Shown: positions 47,641 to 58,000 of the stretch, piece after piece
Position numbering within the stretch: position 1 is the stretch's first letter
How the letters are laid out: each line of letters starts with the position of its first letter
Assembly: GCA_013398955.1 (NCBI GenBank)
Contig: VWPU01002071.1
Location: forward strand, 390,389 to 454,388
DNA from: Callaeas wilsoni
Taxonomy: Eukaryota; Chordata; Aves; Passeriformes; Callaeidae
Length of the DNA: 64,000 nt
Direction: 5' to 3'
Made by a program: the position numbers and the translations under genes
The notes under the pieces: model-generated
The model's input: the letters and a program-made list of their open reading frames with translations, nothing else
What the model was told of the DNA's origin: nothing
The model's database searches: none

Positions 47641-49621
47641 GTGGATTGGTGCACAATGTCACAGATGCCTTAATCTTTGTAATGCTAAGGACCCTTCTAT
47701 TTGCAATTCAGTGGTTTGTTTTTCACTTACATCCTAGTAACCCTTGACCTAAGCTGCTGTGGCTGTATTTTTCTTAAACTTTTGTGGCAGTTTTGCTTCC
47801 ATGCATTCTTATGAGTAGCTGTCTAGTAAAAAATGAGTTGAGTCTATCAAGCCTGCTCTCAATAAGGTGTTTTCTGCTGATTTTTACAAGATGCCAATAT
47901 CTTTTTATGTCTACTAAAATGCTTTGAAAAAAAGTTATGTGAATATTTTAAAAAATGGAACAGATGTTCTATTTTGTTGTGGTCTACCTTGATTTTCTTT
48001 TTTTTTTCCCTAATTCTTTTCTATGTCTTTTTCTTCTAGAATTTCCCTCTGTCATCTTTAAAATTATCATGTGTCTTGTCTGCAAAAAGTTGTTTCCTGG
48101 ATTAGGGGACCAGTTTGGATGCATCTTTTTTTATCCCCTTAATCACAAGGTAATGGGAGACATCAAAGTATCAAATGTCTGTATTTCTGTTCAACGCATG
48201 AAACCTCCTTGGAATTATTTATGTAATTGCTTATCTCAGAAATATGGTTACACTTATGGTTATCTGACTATGCAGTTGAAAGGAATGGGGCTTTTGCTCC
48301 CTTACACCTGTTCTTCCAGAAGACTAAAACACGGACAAACTGAAGCACAGAAATGAAACACTTGTTTGGGAATATGTGATTTTGGGTTTTGATAACTGCT
48401 TGGGTACAGATGAGAAAATAATGACCTACTGCAATAACTATTATATATAATTTTACCATTCACATATTAAGAGTTTCAAAGCATTTGTAATTGGGATAGA
48501 AAACAGGTCTGCTCCTTTTTTGTCCATACCAGGATAGAAAACTGAGAATTAAATAGTTGCAAAACAGCCTTTTTTTACCTTAGTATTCCTAAAAGCTGCC
48601 ATGTCATAAAAGGTTATCGTACTGTTTTCGTGATACGATAGATGTCATTCCTGTTTCAAGAATAACGGTGTTTACGGAAGATGTATTCCCACAGTCTTTA
48701 TTATATGAAATTGTTTTGGAACTTCAATTTATGCACATACAGTACACATACATATTGATTTAATTCTAGAAAATCCATACACATTTTCTGGGCTAGTGTT
48801 TTCAATATGTTATATTTTGACAGTTGGAAATAAGTCAAATTTGTTTTTTTACTGGTTCTTAGTTCATAAAGCATCAACATAATTTTAACTGAATTCTATA
48901 TCCTAGAATGTTAATATGAAACAATTTCTCACTGCATAGTAATTTGCAGAAGAATGAGAGTTCTCTCTCTAAAGCTATGAAATTAATAAATAAACAGGTA
49001 ATGAAGAATTTCAAAATCACATTTTCCTCCATAAGAATGCATTCAAGTGACTTCGGTGAAATGCATATTTGACTAATTGCTTTGTAGGGTTTAAAAAAAA
49101 TAGAAATATACAAAAAACTTCCTTACTGTGCACAGTTGTTTTTTAAGCTCATCTAAAAAGCTTACAGGCATTTAATATTACAGCTGAATTTCTCAGCTGT
49201 CTTCAGATATTGTGTGGGTGGACTGAAAGAAAAAAAAAGTGATTAGCAGCTTTATTTCTCCTGACTTTTAAATTGTGGATTTCTTTCTATTTATTTCTCA
49301 ATATGTCCTTTATGACTAACACCCAAGGATAAATTCTATCGATTAGAATTTTGTCCTTTAGGTGTCATAAAGTAGTGTAGATTACCAGAATCTTTGAAAT
49401 CTCTACAGAAAAATGAGCACAATTCCACACTTATTGTTTTATTCATAATATTAGTGAAAAACAATAGTCATTTTGAAGATTTTACACTGGGAAAAGTTTA
49501 TTAAAAAAAAATATTATGGAGGCATGTAGAATTAGGGTTGAAGATTAAAAAACTAAGCTAATATCTTCAAAATGACAGTAGACTAGCATGAAATAAACAA
49601 AATTACACTAGCATGAAATAA
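47641..49621. other. Unique AT-rich sequence, no gene seen
   Basis: The 133-codon frame at 47955-48356 starts in a T-rich tract and matches no family known to me. A 15-base direct repeat (ACTAGCATGAAATAA) occurs at 49582-49596 and 49607-49621, with a 25-base period, just before the next CR1 tail. Confidence 0.5.
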
Positions 49622-49692
49622 CCTCTGCTGTGTAGGAGGTGAGATCAGATGATCTAATGGTTCCTTTTGACCTTAAATCTGTGGTATTATGA
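49622..49692 (+). mobile_element. CR1 LINE 3' tail, older type, plus strand
   Basis: The line GGAGGTGAGATCAGATGATC, TAATGGTTCCTTTTGACC, then TTAAATCTGTGGTATTATGA matches the 3' end of older CR1 subfamilies (…GATGATCTAATGGTCCCTTCTGGCC…, ending in TATGA units). Only about 70 bases remain. Confidence 0.75.
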
Positions 49693-49780
49693 AATTTCCC
49701 ATCTTGTCACGGTGTAGAATTTTTGTTGAAGAAGTGGTATGTTCAGCCAGAAACTAAGGATCAGATGAAGAAGAAGGCTC

Positions 49781-50197
49781 TGTCAGCGACAATAGAAATG
49801 AGGTTTGGGAAATCAAATCCAATACATCAGAAGTGTCAAAAAAGCTGTGTATTTGAAACTGAGTAAAGTAAATGGCAGGAGTAAAGGACTTTAATAAAAG
49901 AAGGCATGAGAAAGTTTAGCCATGTGAAATGATCTAAATGCAAGTTGCTAAGAGTTCTATATTCCTCTTACATCTTTCATAAAGTACATACTTACCTTCT
50001 CAGCTTGCTGTGCTTGACTCCTTGTTGCACAAACATTGATATGATTCTGCTAAAAGTTTACCTGTGCTGTATATAACCTCGGATGTGCAAGTAAATTGAT
50101 TAGCCCTGCCACCTTATACAGTCACCATCCAACTCAGTAAAGAAGAGCCGGTTTCTTGTGCCGTCCATCTGTTCCACTGGCTGGCAGCTCCCTGACA
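49781..50197 (+). mobile_element. Retroviral LTR, plus strand
   Basis: The segment starts TGTCAG and ends CTGACA, a perfect 6-bp inverted terminal repeat. A TATATAA box (50070-50076) is followed 14 bases later by AGTAAA (50090-50095), a one-base variant of the AATAAA signal. About 100 bases of U5-like, more G+C-rich sequence then run to the CA end. No matching direct repeat flanks it. TGG follows the CA end directly, which could be the start of a primer-binding site of a 5' LTR, though the next bases do not clearly match a tRNA. The right part is well conserved and the left part (U3) less so, so the left edge is inferred from the terminal match. Confidence 0.65.
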
Positions 50198-52103
50198 TGG
50201 CAGAAATCCAAGGACTGGCCAGGTTTACAAAAGAAGGAAGGTTTACCACAGCCATGCTATCTGGAAGGTCATGACAGGAACCTGACAAAAAAAATTAAGA
50301 GCTTTCTGCGAAATATCACCACATTAGCACTGAACTATTCAATGTGCCTATTGTGATAAGGATCATACTGTTTTGTGTTTAGTATTTATTCCATGGCAAC
50401 TATGGCATCAGTATTCATTTCTCATCAGTAAATGGTAACTGTCAGTATGCATGTGGTTTGGCAAAGAACTTGATAGACTTCTGTGACAGACAAGCATTTC
50501 CTAGCCCACTGAGAAGCAAGTTGTTAACAAAAAGGCCCAAAGATTCACTAAAGGTATTGGGAACAGAAATCTGAATTGAAATTGAATGCCAGTATAAGCA
50601 CGACATTCTAGGCTGCTGGCATAATTACCCTCTTCATAAAAAAAATGGCTTTCATCCTGAAGCCAGTTCAGACAAATGCAGATAAACTTCCAATTTACAG
50701 GAAGACACAAACCATTTTTTTTTTCTTTTAGACCACCCACATAAAGACCGCTGAGAAATTCATCTAACATATTAAATGCCTGTAAGCTTTTTGGATAAGT
50801 TCAAAAAACAACTGTACACAGTAAGGAAGATTTTTTTGGTAATATTTCTCTCTTTTTTAATGCCACAATGCAGTTAGTCAAACGTTCACAGTTTAGTAGT
50901 TACAGATCTTACTTCAGAAACAGTTTGTCAAGTTAACAGCAGCTTTGATGAATTTGAGCAAGTTGTTCTGACAGGAAAAAGAGAACAGACACTGAGATAG
51001 GAAATCTCCTTCTTTAAAGTTTTGTGCTCAAGGTACCCAGCTTTATATAAAAGGTTGCCATCACCCCTCAGCACTTCATGTGTATTACCACATGCATTTC
51101 ACTTTCTGTAAATCAGAAGGTAGAGCATGGGCACCTGTATGCTTCCAATAGTCACTTTTGTGCCTGCAGGATGATCACATGCTTATAAGTTTAGTCACCT
51201 ATATGTTTAGACTGTTTTGAACTGATCTGGTTTTATAGTGTTTACTGAGTTTTAGGCAATTATGCCCAATGTGACTAATGCTATTTGCCTTCTTAATAAA
51301 AAATACCAGTCATTAAAAGCAGAACTTCTCTGAAACCGTTAGACCAAAAGATACCACTAGACACAAAGAAGACTGTCACACATCAGTTCTGGTTGTATTC
51401 AAACCATTATTTGATTCTCATCTGTTTACAATAGGACACACATCTTCAGTATGTTCCAGAAAAGAAACAAGTAGATCAAAAATGCAAATAAATATTTGAG
51501 CATTTCATCAGGTGCCTTCTGTTCCCTAGAATTACTGGCTATGTGTCAGCAGTTGGTACATTTGCCAGACTCATTCTGCAGTTTGGCTCACTGGATGCTA
51601 ACAAAAATGTAAATCCTCCATGGAAATCCAAAGTCACTGGCATATTTCAGAATTTGCAGCAATCTCATGCTTACTATTTTATACTTACGCCGCTTCACCT
51701 GTAGCCTTGTACATGCAGCCCAAGGTGAAACCTTTTGGTGATGCAACAGATATAGAAAGAGGCACTTTTTCCTCCATTATGTATCAGGGAATGTATAATC
51801 ATGCCGTCTGGGTTTGCCCGCTCCTGCAGCTGAATATACTCATAAAATACCTCAGTGCATGTTGCATTGTGTATGTGTTTGCAGCAGTAAAGGTCATTGT
51901 CACAGCTCAGTAAATCACACTGTGCACTCACTTTTTCCCCACTGGCAACATAGTGCCTCATACTACCTACCATACTTATTGCAGTAATCCTGTACAGAAA
52001 ATTACTTATTCAAAGTCTATTCTGGGAAGCAAAAAGACAGGAACATTATAATAGCTTAGATTAAAAACCAGCATAATGTACAATTATACGATGTATGTAC
52101 AGA
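50198..52103. other. Unique sequence, no gene seen; 51600-51990 open on both strands
   Basis: No mobile element recognised. Segment 51600-51990 is compositionally complex and open on both strands (51620-51913 plus, 51695-51973 minus), a pattern that fits a conserved noncoding element. 50501-50770 (minus) is open for 89 codons with no known family. Confidence 0.5.
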
Positions 52104-52790
52104 CAGGGGAAAGAGATGGTGAAAAGTAGCGCTGTGGAAAGGGACCTGGGGATCCTTGTTGATTAAAAGTTGAACGTGAGACAGCAGTGCCCTGGCAGCC
52201 AGGATGGCCACCTGTGTCCTGGGGTGCATTGGGCACAGCATTGGCAGCTGGACAAGGAAGGGGACTGTCCTATTCTGCTCTGCACTGGAGCGGCCTCACC
52301 CCGCTTGAGTGCTGGGGGAAGTTCTGAGTGACACAATGTAAGAAAGACATTAAACTGTTAGACAGCATCCAAAGGAGGGATAAGACAATGGTGAGGACAT
52401 GCAAAGAGAGGATGAGGTCACTTGGTCATTTCAGCCTGGAGGAGACTGAGGGGAGATCCCATTGCAGTCTACAACTTCCTCATGAGGGGAAGAGGAGGGG
52501 CAGACACTGATCTCTTCTCTGTGGTGACCAGTGACAGGACACAAGGGAATGGCCTGAATTGTGTCAGGGGAGGTTAAGGTTGGCTATTAGTTCACACAGA
52601 GGGTGGTTGGGCACTGGAACAGGCTCCCCAGGGCAGTGGTCACAGGACCAAGCCCGGGGGAGTTCAGGAAGTGTTTGGAGAACACTCAGGCACATGGTGT
52701 GATTCCTGGGGCTGTTCTGTGCAGGACCAGGAGTCGGATTTTGATGATCCTTACAGGTCCCTTCTGACTCTATTATTCTATAGTTCCATA
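52104..52790 (+). mobile_element. CR1 LINE copy, plus strand, 3' complete
   Basis: This sense-strand CR1 starts inside ORF2 (AAAGGGACCTGGGGATCCTT, then the GAGACAGCAGTGCCC line). It passes the reverse-transcriptase C-terminus, seen as KLLDSIQRRDKTMVRTCKER and HFSLEETEG in the frame at 52328-52510. It continues through the 3' untranslated region (GGGCACTGGAACAGGCTCCC, then GGACCAGGAGTCGGATTTTG) and ends with TCTATTATTCTATAGTTCC. Frames are broken in several places. The tail resembles that of the CR1 at 10384-11024 and of the SINE at 24464-24585, suggesting one subfamily. Confidence 0.94.
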
Positions 52791-54572
52791 GTAGTCAATA
52801 GTAGTCCATTGGGTGAACATATAATAGTAAGTACTAATATGAACAGGAATGTCTTTATCTGATGGTCAATATCCACATTTGCACTGTGGAGAGAAATCTT
52901 AGGATGATACTTTGGTCAAGGGCAGGCAAGTGTAAGTATGTAGACTTCTGTGATTTTTTTTATCCTTGCATATAACAGTTTCTTCCATTTTTCTTACTAG
53001 ATATTGATCACTATGATAGCAGCTGAATATTTCTATAGAGTGGCTGAAAAGAATAGAATACCTCAAAACTAAAACTTCTCATGTTTCACATATCCTATAT
53101 GTATTACTATAATAACCAGGAAAGTTTCTTGAACTATGTTCTCTGTGAGGCCACTGTTTCATAATTCCATAGAAGATTTGATTTTTGCTTGACCTTTTTG
53201 AAAAGTTGCCTGTTTCTTTTTTATGAAACTTAGTGACATCAATTGAAGAACTGAAAACATTAAGTCAAGTAAGTTTACCTTTCCAAATATCTACAGTTAA
53301 TGTCAAGAAATTGTTCTTTTTCTAAAATCGAAGTTTGTCACAATTACATCTGATTACTATAGAATAAACGTGTGTGTTTTGCTAATCATTTGACTTTCCT
53401 AGTGAATTTGAAGGGTTTTTTGTCCTCTTCAGGTTTGATTATATCGCTTTGGGTTATAGATACTTCAGGTTTTATCAGCTGACTATTTGCCTAACTTAAC
53501 AGCATTAATTATACCAAATGGATTATAATATTGTTATTATTACAGCAAGTGTGGTATAACTGGAAGTAGTTAAATTGTACTGTTGAAAGATTTCAGAAAA
53601 AAAAAAAAAGGAAAAAATTAGGCTCTGTTATAACTCTCAAAAAGAGAAATAATGAAAATAAGCATAGCTTTTGAAAGCAAAAGTTCAAGAACCTTTAAAA
53701 AAGTTGCCTGTGTATGAAAGTGAAATTACAGAAAAAAATCCAAACAACAATTTCTTTGTGTCTTTCAAGCAATAGTGAAGAACACGCTTGGAGTGCAGTA
53801 TGTACAAATACAAAGGTCATCACTCTGAGTGAGAGGTCTCTCTTCTGCTGGAGATTGACAGCCATGGTGGAGCAATCTAAGACAGAACAATATTTGCAAG
53901 ACTGAAAAACAAGAATTTATTTGAATTTTAAAGTACTAGTGTATCAAGAAAGAGAAAAGTTCAGTTCTTAGTGCAAGAGAAATCTGTAATTCAAACCAGT
54001 CAGGAAGTTTCTCTTCAAGGCAAGTAGTAAAAAAACCCATTCCATTGCATTCTTAAAATGATGAAAAGATGTATTGTGAGTATCACATCTGTAAGAATAG
54101 GTTTAGTGAGTATGACAGAATGATTACTTCTACTTGTCACACCACTTATCTTACCATCTGTGAATATAAATTATAGACTGTAACACTGAGGTTTTCCTTC
54201 TAAGTCTTCTTACATTCCTCACTGCACTGTAGCCACAAACTTTCTCTTATCGAAACTTTTGTTTCTTGGAAGGTTTTAAAATGACCTCTGCTAAGATATA
54301 GTTCACCTAAATGATTTTCTGTTGTGTTTTTATTTATGACAGATCATGTATATAAATATGCATTTAGAAAGAAAAAAACAATAAAAATTTATATAAAGGG
54401 AGAAAAATTATTTTCTGTGTTTGTGAAAGTCCACCAAAGTTCACTTTTAGATTTACATCCCTACAAATTATTTTACCTTATGACTATGGCTGATTGCTAT
54501 TTTTCAATAAGCAATAAACAACTTCATTTGTAACAGGGGAAGTTCTGTTTATATTTAAGAGTACTTAAACAT
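52791..54572. other. AT-rich unique sequence, no gene seen
   Basis: An A13 run lies at about 53597-53609. Open frames are short and unconvincing. Confidence 0.5.
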
Positions 54573-54596
54573 TAAAAAAAAAAAAAACCAACAAAA

Positions 54597-54627
<31 letters not shown>

Positions 54628-54676
54628 AAAAAAAAAAAAAAAAAAACAACAAAAAAAAAACAAAACCAAAAAAACT
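54573..54676. repeat. A-rich low-complexity tract with isolated C bases
   Basis: About 100 bases are almost pure A, broken by single C or CC at irregular intervals, with runs of up to about 20 A. It could be a decayed long poly-A tail, but no retrogene is visible to its left. The complementary strand resembles T/G-rich avian low-complexity tracts such as 2814-3010. Confidence 0.95.
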
Positions 54677-56459
54677 TGTAGCTCTTGAAATACATTATTT
54701 TATATTTTTTCATTAGTTTAGATCCTTTTGGAGTTGTTTCATAAAGGTCCTGGAGAGGAATTCATATGACCTGAATTTGTCATCTCCACTAAGGATGACT
54801 ATGTATCAACTGGTCATTCTTGGCTTCTTTTTTTTACTGTTAAAGAGCAGTGGTGTTCTTGGGGTTAACTACATCTTGTCACTCTGCTAAAAAGAACATA
54901 GAGGCTCAATTCAGTTGTCTAAATGTAGGCACATTATGCTTTCTAATCCACATTACAGTCTCTAGAACATCTGCCTAAGAGTGGCGGAGAGGAATCAGAA
55001 ACACATTCTTGAAGTGGCAGAAGAGAAACTAGAAGAACTAGCCAAGTGTCTTAAATGGTGCTAGAAACCTAGATTTAAGCAGCAAATGGAGCTCAGGAAC
55101 ATAAGCTGTCATGTAGGTATCTACAAATGTTTACACTTAGTCAGAAGAGTCATATCCCTTTACTGACGCAGTTATGCTTCATAAAGATGCTTCTCACCAT
55201 GGAATGGAGTGGGTTTGTTTTTTTTCTCTTGGTTTATCAATTTCCTTCAGTCTGATTTCTAGTCTATAGATCCCTTAAAGTTACACCAGATGGTAGATGG
55301 TTGAAAAGGGTGAGAAGTGAGTTTTAGAACTGCTTTTATAGTCAACCTATTCTTGACTAGTCCTTGACAGGATGTCTGACATATTCACACCAACATATAT
55401 AGCTCACTCCCTCACAAAAGTGGAAAAGGGTGTCCTTAGAGGACAATCTTCAACCAGGCTTGAATAATATTTGGCAGAGCTCTCCATCAGTCTGACTCAG
55501 GAAACAATGATTATTCCTGTGTGTTGTGCCCATACAAGATAAAAGAGAACATATGTTTCTGAGTGCATATGTGTACTACTCTGTGGCTCAATTCATTGAA
55601 TGTACATGTAATAAAATAAGACTTTTGTAGGGACAATTGATTAAAATTTCAGATTTTTCTGAGCTCAGGGAGCACCTAACATCAACACTATTATCTCTAT
55701 TTCTCCCACATTTACTGATCTGGGCTTGTCATGGTAATTCTTTTATATTAAATAAATGTGCAGTAGTCTTCATTGTTTCATAATGTTGATTTATCAGTTA
55801 AGTACTTTATTACTTTTTGAAAATTTTTCTTCAAATATAGAAAAAATCTTGCACTTTTGTGTTTTTGCTGTTCCTGCATACTTTGCTTAGTTGAGAAATA
55901 ACGTGAATACTATGTGTATTACTTTAGAGTGCCAAAAAGAATATGATGAGTAGAAGGAAGAATAAGACTTATTTTATTACTTAGATGTTTTTATTAAAGA
56001 CAGGTGTGAATACAGAAGACATCAAAACCTGTCAGAAAGCGCAATTATTTTCAAGTCTGAAAGTTTGCTTATTCTTCCTGATACTCCAAATGTGCTGCTT
56101 GCAATTTATTTCAAAGGGTGAATGCTTCACAACAAAAACATGACAGAAGAAGGTTAGAAATGGAAAGTGCTAAGAGCTGGCATATCTACTTAGTAAAAGC
56201 AGAATTAGAAATCTAGTTGGGAATCTGCACATTTGGAGTGCTAAGGCTATAGAAAACTACCCTTGAAGATCTTCCACTCACATCTTCTGAGGATGACTAA
56301 GCACTGCAGAGGTGGCTGTATAATAGCAGTAGGAGTGGAAGGATTTTGAATGCTAAAGCAAATACTGTTTGAAATGTCAGATAGGAAACTCTAAGATGTC
56401 TCTCTTTTGCCTAGAGGTAGGCATTTCTACAGAACAGTTTGCACTTATTATTCATGAAG
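54677..56459. other. Unique sequence, no gene seen
   Basis: No element or convincing coding frame recognised in this interval. Confidence 0.5.
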
Positions 56460-56558
56460 CACACTGTTGAGTGTGCTGGTTTTGAAGTAAATCTAAAGCA
56501 TAGCATTGTACCAGGTACTATGAAGAAAATCAACTTTATCCCAACCAAAACCAGGTAT
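56460..56558 (-). mobile_element. ERVL-like LTR 5' fragment, minus strand
   Basis: On the minus strand the segment reads CCTGGTTTTGGTTGGGATAA, then TTTTCTTCATAGTACCTGGT, then ATGCTATGCTTTAGATTT and AACAGTG. This matches the first 90 bases of the ERVL-like LTRs at 21505-22084 and 39411-39986. Beyond it on the left the match stops, so only the start of the U3 region is left. A later insertion or deletion may explain the small extra bases near 56468-56485. Confidence 0.7.
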
Positions 56559-57544
56559 GAAATTACAGATCTGTAAGGAGCATTGTGGAGGCCCTTACAA
56601 CTGCGTGATTATAGTGGGTGCAAGCTTCCCATGACTTATTTTTTTGCTAATGGTAGCTAAAGCATGGATAATTGCCTTAGAGTAGTATTCTTGTTGAGAG
56701 GTAGATGAGCAACAGTGATGCATCCTCATATTCTCACCCCATCATATGATAAGGGAGCAGTAAGAATTTCATTGGAATTTTTATTATGATCAACCCTAAC
56801 ACACTGAGGCTAAAGAGGAAACTCCATGGCTACCTTTTCTTCCATTAGTTAATGTAGGAACTAATTAGGTCTTGTCTCTTGGGTTAGAATTTTGGGGTTA
56901 CAAAATATAAGGAAACCAAACACCTGTTTCCACCTGTTCACTCCTGTTTCCAAGTTCTTTTCTTTCATCTAAAGCTTGCTAATTTTTGTTATTTGGTGTT
57001 AGCCTGAACATGGCATTTTGTTCGATCTGTTTCAAGCCACAGATATGTGACCAAAATCTTTCAGTAAGAGAAATTTAGAGTGGACTTTCTATTGCCAAGA
57101 AGCACACAAAAATAGAATAACACTTTTTTTTTTTTTTTTAAGTGCCTTTAAATATGTGAATATGACTTATTATGACTAAGAGAAAAGGATAGAATGAGGT
57201 AGTTCATTTAAATGAGAATTGACCACCTCCTAGTTCTTTGTGTCTTTTAAATATTGCTACCTTGAAGGTCAGACTGCAGGAGGCTTTGAAAGTAAATCTT
57301 AGAAGGTCTATCCAGGAAAAAAAGTTTTGTGCCATAATATACCAGAACAGATTTTTCAGCTCAGTCAGTGGATCTTGCTGATACAAACCCTCAGAGAACC
57401 AGACTCAGTTAATAAATACTTCAGTATATTCAGCCACCTTTTATTTTTACCTGGAGCATTAAAAACTTCCACTGAATTGCAGCTATAAAAGCCTTCATTT
57501 CATAAATCTAAAGAAAAAAGAATATAGATGCTCAGTGTGCATAC
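56559..57544. other. Unique sequence, no gene seen
   Basis: A T16 run lies at 57124-57139. The last four bases (ATAC, 57541-57544) are the likely left target repeat of the next LTR. Confidence 0.5.
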
Positions 57545-58000
57545 TGATGCTTTAATGGGCTACCTAAAAGCAGAGGCCAGACAAAATTGAGGGAATAAAA
57601 AGTGGTTATATTTATTGAAGGGCCTTCAGGTACATTTAGGGCAAATAAAGCCCCCCCAGGGACTACACCTAAAAATGGATGACAGACTATGGGTTTTCAC
57701 ACTTTTATGAGCTTGGTCCACTTGCATATTGGGGGTTAATTTTCCAATTACAGCTTCAGGTAATGAAGTCATTCACCCCAAGTTTCCTCCCCCACAAACT
57801 CACTTTTGTTTACATTTGTTGGGGCTTGAGACAGTGAGGTGTCCTTGATTCCCAGGCCTAGAGAAGAATTGTTGGGGCTGACCAAAACGGGAAAGCAGAA
57901 ACTAAGACTCTGTATGGAGTTTAGAGTTCTACACTAGAGAATTACAGAAATACATGAAAACATATATGAAAAACATAAAAGCTAAAATCCTAAGGCATCA
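57545..58000 (-). mobile_element. Solo LTR, ERV1-like, minus strand, copy 2
   Basis: This is the same family as 27741-28190. Shared lines include TTTATTGAA and GGGCCTTCA near the left, CATATT and GGGTTAATT in the middle, then ACTCACTTTTGTTTACATTT, GAGACAGTGAGGTGTCCTTG and CTAAAATCCTAAGGCATCA at the right edge. AATAAA is at 57611-57616 (minus). The left end (TGATGCTTTA) has lost part of the inverted terminal repeat. The flanking 4-mers are ATAC and ATAT, a one-mismatch target duplication. The two copies differ at many sites, so they are separate old insertions. Confidence 0.9.

Noticed and set aside
47955..48356. 133-codon plus-strand frame
   Set aside because: It starts in a T-rich tract, has no recognisable domain and no splice or promoter context; I treat it as chance.
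27741..58000. A 30-kb provirus bounded by the two matching ERV1-like LTRs
   Set aside because: Each LTR has its own distinct target repeat (TCAG; ATAC/ATAT), they are diverged from each other, and no retroviral genes lie between them.
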